Assembly (NCBI GenBank): GCA_016716965.1
Contig: JADJUP010000002.1
Location: 62,001-126,000 of the forward strand
DNA: 64,000 nt
Source of the DNA: Sulfuritalea sp.
GTDB lineage: Bacteria > Pseudomonadota > Gammaproteobacteria > Burkholderiales > Rhodocyclaceae
Direction of reading: 5' to 3'
Numbering within the stretch: the first letter of the stretch is position 1; each line of letters opens with the position of its first letter. Under the pieces are notes generated by a model. It saw nothing but the letters and a program-made list of their open reading frames with translations. It ran no database searches and was not told the DNA's origin. Both the position numbers and the translations under genes were made by a program. Positions 1-14,644 of the stretch are shown in pieces.

Positions 1-869
1 ATGCCGAAACCGACATCGGCCTGCCCGGCGGCGACGGTGGCGGCGATTGCCTCGTGGGTGAATTCCTCGTGGGCGTATCCCTCGATGTCTTCCGGCCGCA
101 GGCCGTTGGCGGACAGCAACTGGTCGATCAGGCCGCGGGTGCCCGACCCGCGCTGGCGATTGACCATGCGCAGGCCACGCCGCGATGCATCTGCCAGCGT
201 AAGTACGCGATGCGGGTTGCCGCGCGCAACGATCAGGCCCTGGCAGCGACGCATCAGGGGCAGGCAAACATGCACGGCCGGCTTCAGCCAGCGGCTCAGC
301 GAGGCGGCCAGTTGCTCTTGCGTCCATGTCTCCGGGACGTGGAAACCGACGATGTCGCACTCGTCGCGGCCTAACGTCGCCAGCGCCTCCTCGCTGCCGC
401 GCCAGAACAGGTCGAAGCTGATGCCGCGCCCATGCTCGATCCAGTCGGCCAGCGCAAGGTCGTGGCTGGCGGCCACCCGCAGGCGCTCGGGAACGGCCCT
501 CACCACGGGCGCCAGCAGGTCGCGCAAGCGCCGTTCCCAAGGCGCATGGGCGACACCCAGAGTCAGGCGCGCCGCGCCGTCGAGCTGGACGATCGACTCC
601 CCGAGTTCCGAAAGTCGCGTCCCGCGCCCGCGTTCCATGACCACCAGCGCCACGCCCAGCGCCTCCTCGCAGCGCCGCAGCAAACCCCAGGCCGAACGAT
701 AAGACATCCCGGCGGACTTCGCCGCCACGCCCAGGGCGCCTCCCTCAGCCAGCGCGGTGAGCAGCGGCAGCAGGCGCGAGGTATCGATCTCGCCAAGCAG
801 GGGGCCCAGATCCCATTCCCAGCGCAAACGGGGTAAGGCGCTACGATCATTTGTTGCAGTAGATGACAT
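1..869 (-). CDS. ModE-like HTH regulator with periplasmic-binding-protein-like domain (3' end outside window)
   Basis: Reading leftward from an ATG at 869 the frame is open to the window edge, so the C-terminus is missing (about 289 codons visible). Residues about 25-95 form a ModE/LysR-type winged helix (LAEGGALGVAAKSAGMSYRS, then WGLLRRCEEALG). Residues from about 120 resemble the PBP-like domain (PF12727 type) that senses oxyanions, including NRQRGSGTRGLIDQLL near residue 240. Proteins with this architecture usually control molybdate or tungstate uptake. It is divergent from the tup transporter genes, with only 72 bp between the two start codons, so it probably regulates them and itself. 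Whether the ligand is tungstate or molybdate cannot be told from sequence. Confidence 0.85.
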   Translation of the reverse strand, partial: MSSTATNDRSALPRLRWEWDLGPLLGEIDTSRLLPLLTALAEGGALGVAAKSAGMSYRSAWGLLRRCEEALGVALVVMERGRGTRLSELGESIVQLDGAARLTLGVAHAPWERRLRDLLAPVVRAVPERLRVAASHDLALADWIEHGRGISFDLFWRGSEEALATLGRDECDIVGFHVPETWTQEQLAASLSRWLKPAVHVCLPLMRRCQGLIVARGNPHRVLTLADASRRGLRMVNRQRGSGTRGLIDQLLSANGLRPEDIEGYAHEEFTHEAIAATVAAGQADVGFG

Positions 870-908
870 ATTTGATCCTTTGAATACGTACTTTACCCTT
901 GCCGGCCC

Positions 909-928
909 TTATGCACGACGATGCATAA
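909..928. promoter_or_regulatory. Perfect dyad between the regulator and tupB, candidate oxyanion-regulator operator
   Basis: TTATGCA-N6-TGCATAA is a perfect 7-bp inverted repeat with a 6-bp spacer in the 72-bp divergent intergenic region. The arm and spacer layout resembles ModE-type operators, although the arm sequence is not the E. coli ModE box. It overlaps the upstream in-frame ATG of tupB at 921, which argues for the ATG at 942 as the real tupB start. Confidence 0.5.
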
Positions 929-941
929 ACGCTGCCCGACC

Positions 942-1646
942 ATGACCGAGTTCACCGCAAGCTTTCAGACTGCCTGGCAACTGCTCGTTTCAAGCGATGC
1001 GCGCCTGTTTGGCATCGTCGTGCTGAGCCTGGGCGTCAGCCTGGCTGCCACGCTGATCGCCTGCGTGGTCGGCATGCCGGTCGGTTCGCTGCTGGCGGTC
1101 GGCCGCTTTCCCGGGCGCCGGGTCCTGATCGTGTTGTTCAACGGCCTCATGGGCCTGCCGCCGGTGGTGGTCGGACTGCTGGTTTACCTGCTGCTCTCAC
1201 GCGCCGGCCCGCTGGGCAGTTACGGATTGCTGTTCTCGCCCACCGCGATGGTGATCGCACAGGCCGTGCTGGTGACCCCCATCGTCGCCGCGCTGACGCG
1301 ACAGGTGATCGCCGACGAATGGAGCGAGTACCGCGAAGCTTTGCGTTCGCTCGGCGCCAGTCGCGCCCGCGCCGCTGCCACCTTGCTCTGGGACGGGCGC
1401 TTCTCGCTGTCGACGGCGGCGCTGGCCGGCTTCGGCCGCGCCATCGCCGAAGTCGGCGCCGTCATGATCGTCGGCGGCAACATCGACGGCGTGACGCGCG
1501 TGATGACCACCACCATCGCCCTGGAAACCAGCAAGGGCGACCTGCCGCTGGCGCTGGCCCTCGGTTTCGTGCTGATCGCCGTGGTGCTCTCGATCAACGC
1601 GGTGGCCTACGCGGTGCGCGGCTGGGCGGAAAGGCGGTGGGGGTGA
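942..1646 (+). CDS. tupB: Tungstate-type ABC transporter permease TupB
   Basis: A 234-residue inner-membrane permease with about five hydrophobic segments. The cytoplasmic coupling loop EWSEYREALRSLGASRARAA (about residues 125-145) is the EAA-type motif that docks on the ATPase, and GRAIAEVGAVMIVGGNI follows it. Length and sequence style match TupB/WtpB-like permeases, which carry WO4 or MoO4 across the membrane. An in-frame ATG at 921 would add seven residues, but it sits inside the dyad at 909-928, so 942 (MTEFTAS) is preferred. The stop codon overlaps the GTG start of the ATPase gene by 4 bp, so the two are translationally coupled. Confidence 0.87.
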   Translation: MTEFTASFQTAWQLLVSSDARLFGIVVLSLGVSLAATLIACVVGMPVGSLLAVGRFPGRRVLIVLFNGLMGLPPVVVGLLVYLLLSRAGPLGSYGLLFSPTAMVIAQAVLVTPIVAALTRQVIADEWSEYREALRSLGASRARAAATLLWDGRFSLSTAALAGFGRAIAEVGAVMIVGGNIDGVTRVMTTTIALETSKGDLPLALALGFVLIAVVLSINAVAYAVRGWAERRWG

Positions 1647-2329
1647 GTGCCTGGCTCTCCATCGCCGACCTCGGGCTCACCGAAGGCGGCACGCGCATCA
1701 TCGACGCGGCGACGCTCGACCTCTGCGCGCAACGCAGCGTCGTGCTCGGCCCCAACGGCGCGGGGAAGAGTACGCTGCTGCGCCTGATCCACGGCCTGCT
1801 GCATCCGAGCGGGGGCCGCCTCGACTGGCCGCGCCCCCTGTCGCAGGCGATGGTGTTTCAGCGGCCGATCATGTTGCGCACAACAGCGCTGGCCAACGTC
1901 GAATACGGCTTGAAGCTGAAGGGCCATGCCGCGCCGGAGCGAGGGCGGCGCGCCGCCGAAGCGCTGGCGCGCGTGGGGCTTGGGAATATTTCGCACCGTC
2001 CGGCACGACTTCTGTCGGGCGGCGAACAGCAGCGTGTGGCCCTGGCCCGCGCCTGGGCGCTGGAACCCGAACTGCTGATCCTCGACGAGCCCACCGCCAG
2101 CCTCGACCCGGCCAGCAGCCGCGAGGTCGAACGCATCATCAATGAAATCGCGGCCGGCGGCACGCGCATCCTGATGACCACCCACAACCTCGGCCAGGCG
2201 AAACGGATCGCCGAGGAAATCATCTTCATCGACCGCGGCCGCATCGTCGAGCAGACGGCCGTCGCCCAGTTTTTTACCCTGCCGCAAACCGAAGCGGCGC
2301 AACGCTTTCTTCAGGAGGAAACCCCATGA
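1643..2329 (+). CDS. tupC: Tungstate-type ABC transporter ATP-binding protein TupC
   Basis: A 228-residue ATPase starting at a GTG inside the tupB stop (GTGA overlap). It has Walker A GPNGAGKST (about residue 36), Q-loop VFQRP, signature LSGGEQQRVALARAW, Walker B LLILDEPTASLD and the H-loop in TTHNLGQA. The short length with no C-terminal TOBE domain fits TupC rather than ModC. It energises import by the TupB permease. Its stop overlaps the tupA start by 4 bp (ATGA). The operon order B-C-A-A2 puts two binding-protein genes after the ATPase. Confidence 0.9.
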   Translation: MSAWLSIADLGLTEGGTRIIDAATLDLCAQRSVVLGPNGAGKSTLLRLIHGLLHPSGGRLDWPRPLSQAMVFQRPIMLRTTALANVEYGLKLKGHAAPERGRRAAEALARVGLGNISHRPARLLSGGEQQRVALARAWALEPELLILDEPTASLDPASSREVERIINEIAAGGTRILMTTHNLGQAKRIAEEIIFIDRGRIVEQTAVAQFFTLPQTEAAQRFLQEETP

Positions 2330-3148
2330 TCTCTCGTCGCCTGTTCTGTTCCGCCCTCGCCGCCGCCGGTCTGCTGGTCGCCGGCCTGACCCAGGCCCAG
2401 GAACGCTTCATCACCGTGTCATCGACCACGTCGACCGAGCAGTCCGGCCTCTTCGGCCACCTGCTGCCGCTGTTCGAGAAGGCCAGCGGCATCAAGGTGC
2501 GCGTCGTGGCGCTGGGCACCGGCCAGGCGCTGGACCTGGCGCGGCGCGGCGATGCCGACGTGGTCTTCGTGCACGACAAGGCCGCCGAGGAGAAATTCAT
2601 CGGCGAGGGATTCGGCGTCAAGCGCCAGGAAGTCATGTACAACGACTTCATCGTGGTCGGCCCCAAGGCCGACCCGGCCAAGGCGGCGGGCAAGGACATC
2701 CTCGAAGGCCTGCGCCGCATCGAGGCCAGCCAAGGCGCCCTTCGTCTCGCGCGGCGACAAGAGCGGCACCCACGCCGCCGAACTGCGCTACTGGAAGGCC
2801 GCCGGCGTCGACCTCGACAAGGCCAAGGGCCCCTGGTACCGCGACACCGGCTCCGGCATGGGCCCGGCGCTCAACACCGCCGCCTCGATGAACGCCTACA
2901 TCCTCGCCGACCGCGGCACCTGGCTCTCGTTCAAGAATCGCGGCGAGATGGGCATCGTCGTCGAGGGCGACAACAAGCTCTTCAACCAGTACGGCGTGAT
3001 CCTGGTCAATCCGGTCAAGCATGCCCACGTCAAGCAGGCCGACGGCCAGAAATTCATCGACTGGGTGGTTTCCGCCGAAGGTCAGCAGGCCATTGCCGAC
3101 TACAAGATCGGCGGCGAACAGCTGTTCTTCCCCAACGCCAAGCCCTGA
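2326..3148 (+). pseudogene. tupA: Tungstate-binding periplasmic protein TupA, interrupted by a +1 frameshift
   Basis: The N-terminal part (2326 to about 2735) reads as a signal peptide (MISRRLFCSALAAAGLLVAG) and the TupA motif VSSTTSTEQSGLFGHLLPLF, ending at IEASQ. The match then continues in another frame with APFVSRGDKSGTHAAELRYW through FFPNAKP, ending at 3148. One extra G in CAAGGCGCCC (about 2731-2738) explains the break: removing it would join IEASQ to APFVSRGD. The joined product would be about 273 residues, normal for TupA. The lesion may be a real inactivation or a sequencing error. If it is real, only the divergent paralogue at 3162 remains to supply the TupBC permease. Confidence 0.85.
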
Positions 3149-3161
3149 GAAAGTCGCCATC

Positions 3162-4016
3162 ATGCGCAGAACATTCCTCAAGCTTGCCATCGGCGCGACG
3201 CTGGCCGGCGCCTTGCCGGCCCTTGCCGCCGATGAAACCGGCGCCACCTACGGCGCCGGCACCAACGCCTTTTCGCTCGCCACCGGCAGCCCCGGCGAAC
3301 TCGGCCTGCTCAAGCTCCTAGCGGAGGAATTCGCGCGAGTGGCGGACGCCCGCATAGTCTGGGTCAAGGCCGGCACCGGAGCCTCGCTCAAGCTGCTGCA
3401 GGAAAAAAGGGTCGACATGGCCATGGTGCATGCGCCGGCACAGGTCGACAAAGCACTCAAGGATGGCTGGGCAACGGGCAAGACGCTGATCGGCTCCAAC
3501 GAGTTCTACATCGTCGGGCCGAAGAATGATCCGGCCGGGATCGCCAAGGCGACCAGCGCCGCCGATGCCTACCAGCGGATCGCCAAGGCCGGCGCGCGCT
3601 TCGTCTCGCGCGGCGACAACTCCGGCACCCACCAGAAGGAAATGCAGATCTGGCAAAAGGCCGGCGTACAGCCTGCCGGCGCCTGGTACATCCTGACGAA
3701 AGACTTCATGACAGCCAGCCTCAAGCGCGCCAACGCCGAGGGCGCCTACTTCATGAGCGACTCCTCGACCTGGATCATGGAAAAGGGCGTGGCACCCGAC
3801 CTGGTCATCCTCTACAAGGGCGACAAGTTCCTGGTGAACACCTACCACGCCATCACCGCCCCGCCGGGCGCAACTCCGGGGCGCGACACGGCGGAGAAGT
3901 TCGTCGCGTTCGTCGCCTCACCCGCCGGCCAGAAGATCATCGGCGGTTACGGGCGCGACCGTTTCGGCGAGGGCCTGTACAACGACGAGGTTTACGCCCG
4001 GCAGTACGACAAGTAG
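3162..4016 (+). CDS. Second TupA-like periplasmic oxyanion-binding protein, divergent ligand motif
   Basis: A 284-residue secreted protein with a signal peptide (MRRTFLKLAIGATLAGALPALA). Overall it is similar to TupA: GARFVSRGDNSGTHQKEMQIW matches the equivalent stretch of the upstream copy, and GAYFMSDSSTWIMEKG and KFLVNTYHAI align with the second lobe. The ligand-binding segment near the mature N-terminus reads SLATGSPGELGLLKLL, where TupA has SSTTSTEQSGL. The conserved Thr/Ser cluster is therefore partly replaced, and its specificity may differ (tungstate, molybdate or another oxyanion). It starts 13 bp after the tupA stop and is presumably in the same transcript. Confidence 0.83.
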   Translation: MRRTFLKLAIGATLAGALPALAADETGATYGAGTNAFSLATGSPGELGLLKLLAEEFARVADARIVWVKAGTGASLKLLQEKRVDMAMVHAPAQVDKALKDGWATGKTLIGSNEFYIVGPKNDPAGIAKATSAADAYQRIAKAGARFVSRGDNSGTHQKEMQIWQKAGVQPAGAWYILTKDFMTASLKRANAEGAYFMSDSSTWIMEKGVAPDLVILYKGDKFLVNTYHAITAPPGATPGRDTAEKFVAFVASPAGQKIIGGYGRDRFGEGLYNDEVYARQYDK

Positions 4017-4055
4017 CCGGCTTTGATCAGGCAACGAAATGGCGGGCGGCACTTT

Positions 4056-4076
4056 GCCGTACCGCCAGCGCCGACT
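4056..4076 (-). repeat. Copy A of the dispersed 21-nt motif
   Basis: On the minus strand this reads AGTCGGCGCTG-GCGGT-ACGGC. It lies in the 67-bp gap between the convergent tupA2 and sigma-54 regulator genes. It is one of 11 sites with identical spacing in this window. Confidence 0.7.
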
Positions 4077-4083
4077 TTCAACG

Positions 4084-6090
<2,007 letters not shown>

Positions 6091-6193
6091 CGTGTCTCCT
6101 CCGCAGGGTCTGTGCCCGATCCGCTCAGGATAGCCAAGGGAAAGCGACGGACGCAATAGGTCGGCGGCAACCAGAAGTCCGTTGTCAAGTTTG

Positions 6194-6207
6194 GTGACAG
6201 CTGTCAC
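6194..6207. promoter_or_regulatory. 14-bp perfect palindrome, candidate upstream activator site
   Basis: GTGACAGCTGTCAC is a perfect palindrome about 90 bp upstream of the candidate -24/-12 promoter and 104 bp before the regulator start. The position suits an enhancer site for the Fis-type HTH. A CRP/FNR-like reading (GGTGA-N6-TCACG) is also possible. Confidence 0.45.
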
Positions 6208-6296
6208 GCAACAGGACATGACGCAATTTGGCGGTCACTGCTGGCGCAATCATGGAAAGTGCTTCGAATCAATGCACTGGATGCGCCGCCTGGCGC

Positions 6297-6312
6297 TGGC
6301 ATGGCGCTTGAT
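6297..6312 (+). promoter_or_regulatory. Candidate sigma-54 promoter of the aldehyde dehydrogenase gene
   Basis: TGGCATG-N4-TTGAT matches the -24/-12 consensus (TGGCACG-N4-TTGCW) at the GG and with correct spacing. The -12 GC is GA, so it is imperfect. It lies about 58 bp before the ATG and next to a sigma-54 activator gene. Confidence 0.45.
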
Positions 6313-6370
6313 AGGAACAGTCACCCGCGAGGGAAACGCAATCATCAATCGCAAATTTCGAGGAGACACT

Positions 6371-7891
<1,521 letters not shown>

Positions 7892-7923
7892 TAGTTCGCT
7901 CGCGCTTCGGCGTGTCGAATCGC

Positions 7924-7948
7924 GGGGGCGGGCAACCGCCCCCTTTTT
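7924..7948 (+). terminator. Rho-independent terminator between the dehydrogenase and DUF779 genes
   Basis: A perfect 8-bp GC stem (GGGGGCGG / CCGCCCCC) closed by a GCAA tetraloop is followed directly by TTTTT. It lies 33 bp after the dehydrogenase stop and ends 14 bp before the DUF779 ATG, so it probably lowers DUF779 expression relative to the dehydrogenase. Confidence 0.75.
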
Positions 7949-7962
7949 GCATGGAGACGAAA

Positions 7963-8325
7963 ATGGTCGACAAAGTCATCGCCACCGAAGCTGCACTGGA
8001 ACTCATCGAGTTCCTGAAAGGCAAGCATGGTCCCGTGTTCTTCCACCAGTCCGGCGGCTGTTGTGACAACAGCGCCGCCAACTGCTACCTGCCCGGCGAA
8101 TTGACCATCGGCGCCGGCGATGTTCACCTCGGCGACATCGGTGGCTGTCCGTTCTACATGAGCACGTCGCAATACGAATACTGGAAGCACACCCAGCTCA
8201 TCATCGACGTCATCGAAGGCACCGGTGGCACGTTCTCGCTCGAAGGCCCCGAGGGCAAGGCCTTTCACACGAGATCCCGGGTCTTTACCGATGCCGAATG
8301 GGAGGAATTGAGCAAACAGGGTTAG
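7963..8325 (+). CDS. DUF779 domain protein, aldehyde-dehydrogenase partner
   Basis: A 120-residue cytoplasmic protein of family DUF779. The diagnostic Cys-rich stretch FFHQSGGCCDNSAANCYLPG lies near residue 25, and GDIGGCPFYMSTSQYEYWKH follows. The biochemical function is not established; it is regularly found next to ExaC/AcoD-type aldehyde dehydrogenases, as here. The ATG at 7963 is preferred over 7951 because GGAGA at 7953-7957 is then a properly placed ribosome site. An intrinsic terminator separates it from the dehydrogenase, so it is probably read through at reduced level. Confidence 0.85.
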   Translation: MVDKVIATEAALELIEFLKGKHGPVFFHQSGGCCDNSAANCYLPGELTIGAGDVHLGDIGGCPFYMSTSQYEYWKHTQLIIDVIEGTGGTFSLEGPEGKAFHTRSRVFTDAEWEELSKQG

Positions 8326-8464
8326 CCACCGCAGGACTGGCGGAGGCACTCCCGCCAATCGACATGATTGGTGCTCGGCTCGCGCCGGCGGCTGTTTCCA
8401 GGCCGCTCCAAGTAGAATACGGCCCTTGCCGAAATTCCCCGGCGCATCAACCGGTTGCACTTCC

Positions 8465-10096
<1,632 letters not shown>

Positions 10097-10111
10097 AGCC
10101 AGAACGGCTTT

Positions 10112-10196
10112 GATCCGCAGATTTCACAGGTTACGCAGATGGATTCAATTGTGGTCATCTGTGAAAATCTGCGTCATCTGCGGAAGATGAATTGAA
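10112..10196. repeat. Intergenic imperfect inverted repeat (REP-like)
   Basis: The left half carries CCGCAGATTTCACAGGTTAC and ACGCAGAT, and the right half carries TGTGAAAATCTGCG and CATCTGCGG, which are near reverse complements. Both halves end in GATTCAATT or AATTGAATC. The whole can fold into a long imperfect hairpin. It lies directly after the ybiT stop. It looks like a mobile-type palindromic repeat; other genomic copies cannot be checked here. Confidence 0.5.
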
Positions 10197-10222
10197 TCGC
10201 CCGCTTGCGGCAAGGTGCGGCT

Positions 10223-10240
10223 TGTATTACAGTTAATACA
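10223..10240. promoter_or_regulatory. Operator-like dyad upstream of the RHH antitoxin gene
   Basis: TGTATTA-CAGT-TAATACA is a perfect 7-bp inverted repeat with a 4-bp spacer, 24 bp before the antitoxin ATG. Ribbon-helix-helix antitoxins usually repress their own operon through such a site. Confidence 0.55.
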
Positions 10241-10263
10241 TTGTCTTTCCAGGAACCACCATC

Positions 10264-10533
10264 ATGACCACCACTGTTCGTCTCCCCCATCGCGTCGAAC
10301 AGGCGCTGGCGACCTACTGCGTCGAAGCGCGGCGCACAAAGTCGGAAGTGATCGTCGAGCTGCTTGAGCAGCGCTTCATGGGCACGCAGACCGAACGGAC
10401 GCCCTACGAACTGGCACAGGAAGCCGGCTTCATCGGCTGCGTGTCTAGGGCAGGCAAGGCGCAGGGCGCCAGCACCAAGGAGCGGGTCGTCGCCGCGATT
10501 CGCGAAAAGCACCGCAAGAAGCCCGCTCGGTGA
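10264..10533 (+). CDS. Ribbon-helix-helix antitoxin (VapB-like)
   Basis: An 89-residue protein. Residues 1-45 form a CopG/MetJ-type ribbon-helix-helix: a short beta strand (TTTVRLPHRVE), helix, turn and second helix (TKSEVIVELLEQRF). The basic C-terminal half (GKAQGASTKERV, EKHRKKPAR) probably wraps and neutralises the toxin. The stop codon overlaps the GTG start of the PIN-domain gene by 4 bp, the normal antitoxin-first arrangement. Autorepression is suggested by the dyad at 10223-10240. Confidence 0.85.
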   Translation: MTTTVRLPHRVEQALATYCVEARRTKSEVIVELLEQRFMGTQTERTPYELAQEAGFIGCVSRAGKAQGASTKERVVAAIREKHRKKPAR

Positions 10534-10946
10534 GTGCGATGCTGGTCGACACGGGTCCGCTGGTCGCGCTGGCGGACAAGCGTGACAACGCCCATCAGGA
10601 TTGCAAAGCCTTTCTCGCAGCGTATCGCGGCAAATTGGTCACGACCTGGGCCGTGCTGACCGAGTTCTCCCACCTGGCACCCTCGATCGCCGCGACGCTG
10701 GCGCTGTACCGATGGATCGAAAAGGGCGGTCTGGAACTGATTCCGCTCGGGCGCGAGGAACTGGTGCGCGCCATCGACTGGATCGAAAAATACGCCGACC
10801 GTCCGATGGACCTTGCCGATGCCTCGCTCGTGGTGGCGGCCATGACCACGGGCATCCACACGGTCTGGACGCTGGACCGCAATGACTTCGAAACCTATCG
10901 CCTGCCTGGGCGCAAACGTTTCCACCTCGCGGCAACGAACAAATGA
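10530..10946 (+). CDS. PIN-domain ribonuclease toxin (VapC-like)
   Basis: A 138-residue PIN domain. The acidic metal-binding residues are visible: D7 (MLVDTGPL), E45 (LTEFSHL), D97 (DLADASLV) and D116 (TLDRNDF). These proteins cleave specific RNAs when freed from the antitoxin. The GTG at 10530 overlaps the antitoxin stop; an ATG at 10539 (MLVDTG) is equally plausible, with GGTGAG upstream. Its own stop overlaps the ATG of the acyltransferase gene (ATGA), so the toxin-antitoxin pair is coupled to the following lipid and ribosome genes, which is unusual. Confidence 0.87.
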   Translation: MSAMLVDTGPLVALADKRDNAHQDCKAFLAAYRGKLVTTWAVLTEFSHLAPSIAATLALYRWIEKGGLELIPLGREELVRAIDWIEKYADRPMDLADASLVVAAMTTGIHTVWTLDRNDFETYRLPGRKRFHLAATNK

Positions 10947-11499
10947 GCGTTCTTCGCGGCCCGGCCCGCCTGATTCTCAAGTCGCTGGGCTGGAAACTGA
11001 TCGACCTGCCGCAGCGTCCGGAAAAGGCCGTGGTGATCGCCTATCCGCACACCTCGAACTGGGACTTTCCGGTGACGCTGCTGGCGCTGGTGGCCCTGCC
11101 CTTCGGCGCGCAGTGGGTGGGCAAGGACACGCTGTTTCGCGGCCTCATGGGTCCCATCATGCGAACACTGGGCGGGGTCGCGGTGAATAGGCGCGAGCGT
11201 ACGGGTTTCGTCGAACGCGTCGCCGACGAATTCCGCCGGCGCGACAACTTCCACCTGATCATCGCCACCGAAGGCACTCGCAGCCTGCAAGCCGGATGGA
11301 AGTCCGGCTTCTACCGGATCGCGGTCGCCGCCAACGTCCCGGTAATCATGGCCGTCGTCGATTACGGCAAACGCGAGGTCGGGCTGCTGGCAAGCATCGT
11401 CCTCAGCGGCGACGAAACTGCCGACATGGCCGCCATCGCGACTTGCTATGCGGGTCGCACCGGCTTCCACCACGAGAACGCCTCACCCATCCGCCTCCT

Positions 11500-11503
<4 letters not shown>
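10943..11503 (+). CDS. PlsC-like lysophospholipid acyltransferase
   Basis: A 186-residue acyltransferase. The catalytic H-X4-D motif is HTSNWD (about residue 35) and the substrate-binding motif is ATEGTRS (about residue 110). The family transfers acyl groups to glycerol-phosphate lipids at the inner membrane face. At this length it is the short form, without the extra membrane helices of canonical PlsC, so the exact acceptor is unknown. It overlaps vapC upstream and yheS downstream by 4 bp each. Confidence 0.85.
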
Positions 11504-13455
<1,952 letters not shown>

Positions 13456-14637
13456 ATGGCCGCCAAACCCCCGACCAAACCTGCCACAAAAGCGCGCAAG
13501 GTTCCCGCCAAAACCCCGGACCAACCGGCCAAGTCCACGGCCACCGGCAAGCCACTTCGGCGCCCGGCCGCCGGCGACATCGCACCATCGAGCAAGCCCG
13601 CCGGCATCAAGAACTTCGTGGTCAAGGACCGTTCCGCGGCGGCGCGCGATTCGAAGATCGAAGCGATCCACGACATCGTCGCCCACGCCAAGCCCGGCGA
13701 AGGCGCGAAGCTGGCGCAGGCCCTGACCGCCGTGGTCGAAGGCGCGTCGCCCGACGATGTCGAAGCGCTGAAGGAAGCGCTGCTGCAGCGCGAAGTGGTG
13801 GCCAGCGAACATCCCGACGAGGAACTCGCGCCCGGGTGGCGCGATGGCGGCTATCCCTACCGCCACCTGATGACGCGCAAGAACTACGAGAAGCAGAAAT
13901 ACCATTTGCAAGTCGAGTTGCTCAAGCTGCAGGCCTGGGTCAAGGAAACCGGGCAGAAAGTGGTGGTGCTGTTCGAAGGACGCGACGCGGCCGGCAAGGG
14001 GGGCACCATCAAGCGCTTCATGGAACACCTGAACCCGCGCGGCGCGCATGTCGTCGCCCTGGAAAAGCCGTCCGACACCGAGCGCGGCCAGTGGTACTTC
14101 CAGCGCTACGTGCAACACCTGCCCACCGCCGGCGAGATCGCGCTGTTCGACCGCTCCTGGTACAACCGCGCCGGCGTCGAGCGCGTGATGGGCTTCTGCA
14201 GCGAAACCGAATACGAGGAGTTCATGCGCCAGACGCCGGAGTTCGAACGCACCCTGGTACGTAGCGGCGTGCACCTGATCAAGTTCTGGTTCTCGGTATC
14301 GCGTCCCGAGCAGCGTCGCCGGTTCAAGGAGCGCGAGACTCACCCGCTCAAGCAGTGGAAGCTGTCGCCGATCGACCTGGCCTCGCTCGACAAGTGGGAC
14401 GACTACACCAAGGCCAAGGAAGCCATGTTCTTCCACACCGACACGGCGGATGCGCCGTGGACCGTGATCAAGTCGGATTGCAAGAAGCGCGCGCGCCTGA
14501 ACGCACTGCGCTACATCCTGCACAAGCTGCCCTACACCAACAAGGACGTGGCGCAAATCGGCACCCTCGACACCCTGCTGGTCGGCCGCGCCAACATCGT
14601 CTACGAGCGCGGCGAGAATCGCGGCGCAATGCTCTGA
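13456..14637 (+). CDS. ppk2: Polyphosphate kinase 2 (class I PPK2)
   Basis: A 393-residue kinase. After a Lys/Pro/Ala-rich N-terminal tail of about 60 residues, the PPK2 core (about 140-370) has Walker A FEGRDAAGKGG, the lid motif ERGQWYFQRYVQHLP and Walker B-like ALFDRSWYNRAGVERVMGF. PPK2 uses polyphosphate to phosphorylate nucleotides (ADP or GDP) or runs in reverse. A single core domain indicates class I or III; sequence style favours class I. The ATG directly follows the yheS TAA with AGGAGA upstream. Confidence 0.93.
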   Translation: MAAKPPTKPATKARKVPAKTPDQPAKSTATGKPLRRPAAGDIAPSSKPAGIKNFVVKDRSAAARDSKIEAIHDIVAHAKPGEGAKLAQALTAVVEGASPDDVEALKEALLQREVVASEHPDEELAPGWRDGGYPYRHLMTRKNYEKQKYHLQVELLKLQAWVKETGQKVVVLFEGRDAAGKGGTIKRFMEHLNPRGAHVVALEKPSDTERGQWYFQRYVQHLPTAGEIALFDRSWYNRAGVERVMGFCSETEYEEFMRQTPEFERTLVRSGVHLIKFWFSVSRPEQRRRFKERETHPLKQWKLSPIDLASLDKWDDYTKAKEAMFFHTDTADAPWTVIKSDCKKRARLNALRYILHKLPYTNKDVAQIGTLDTLLVGRANIVYERGENRGAML

Positions 14638-14644
14638 CATCATC

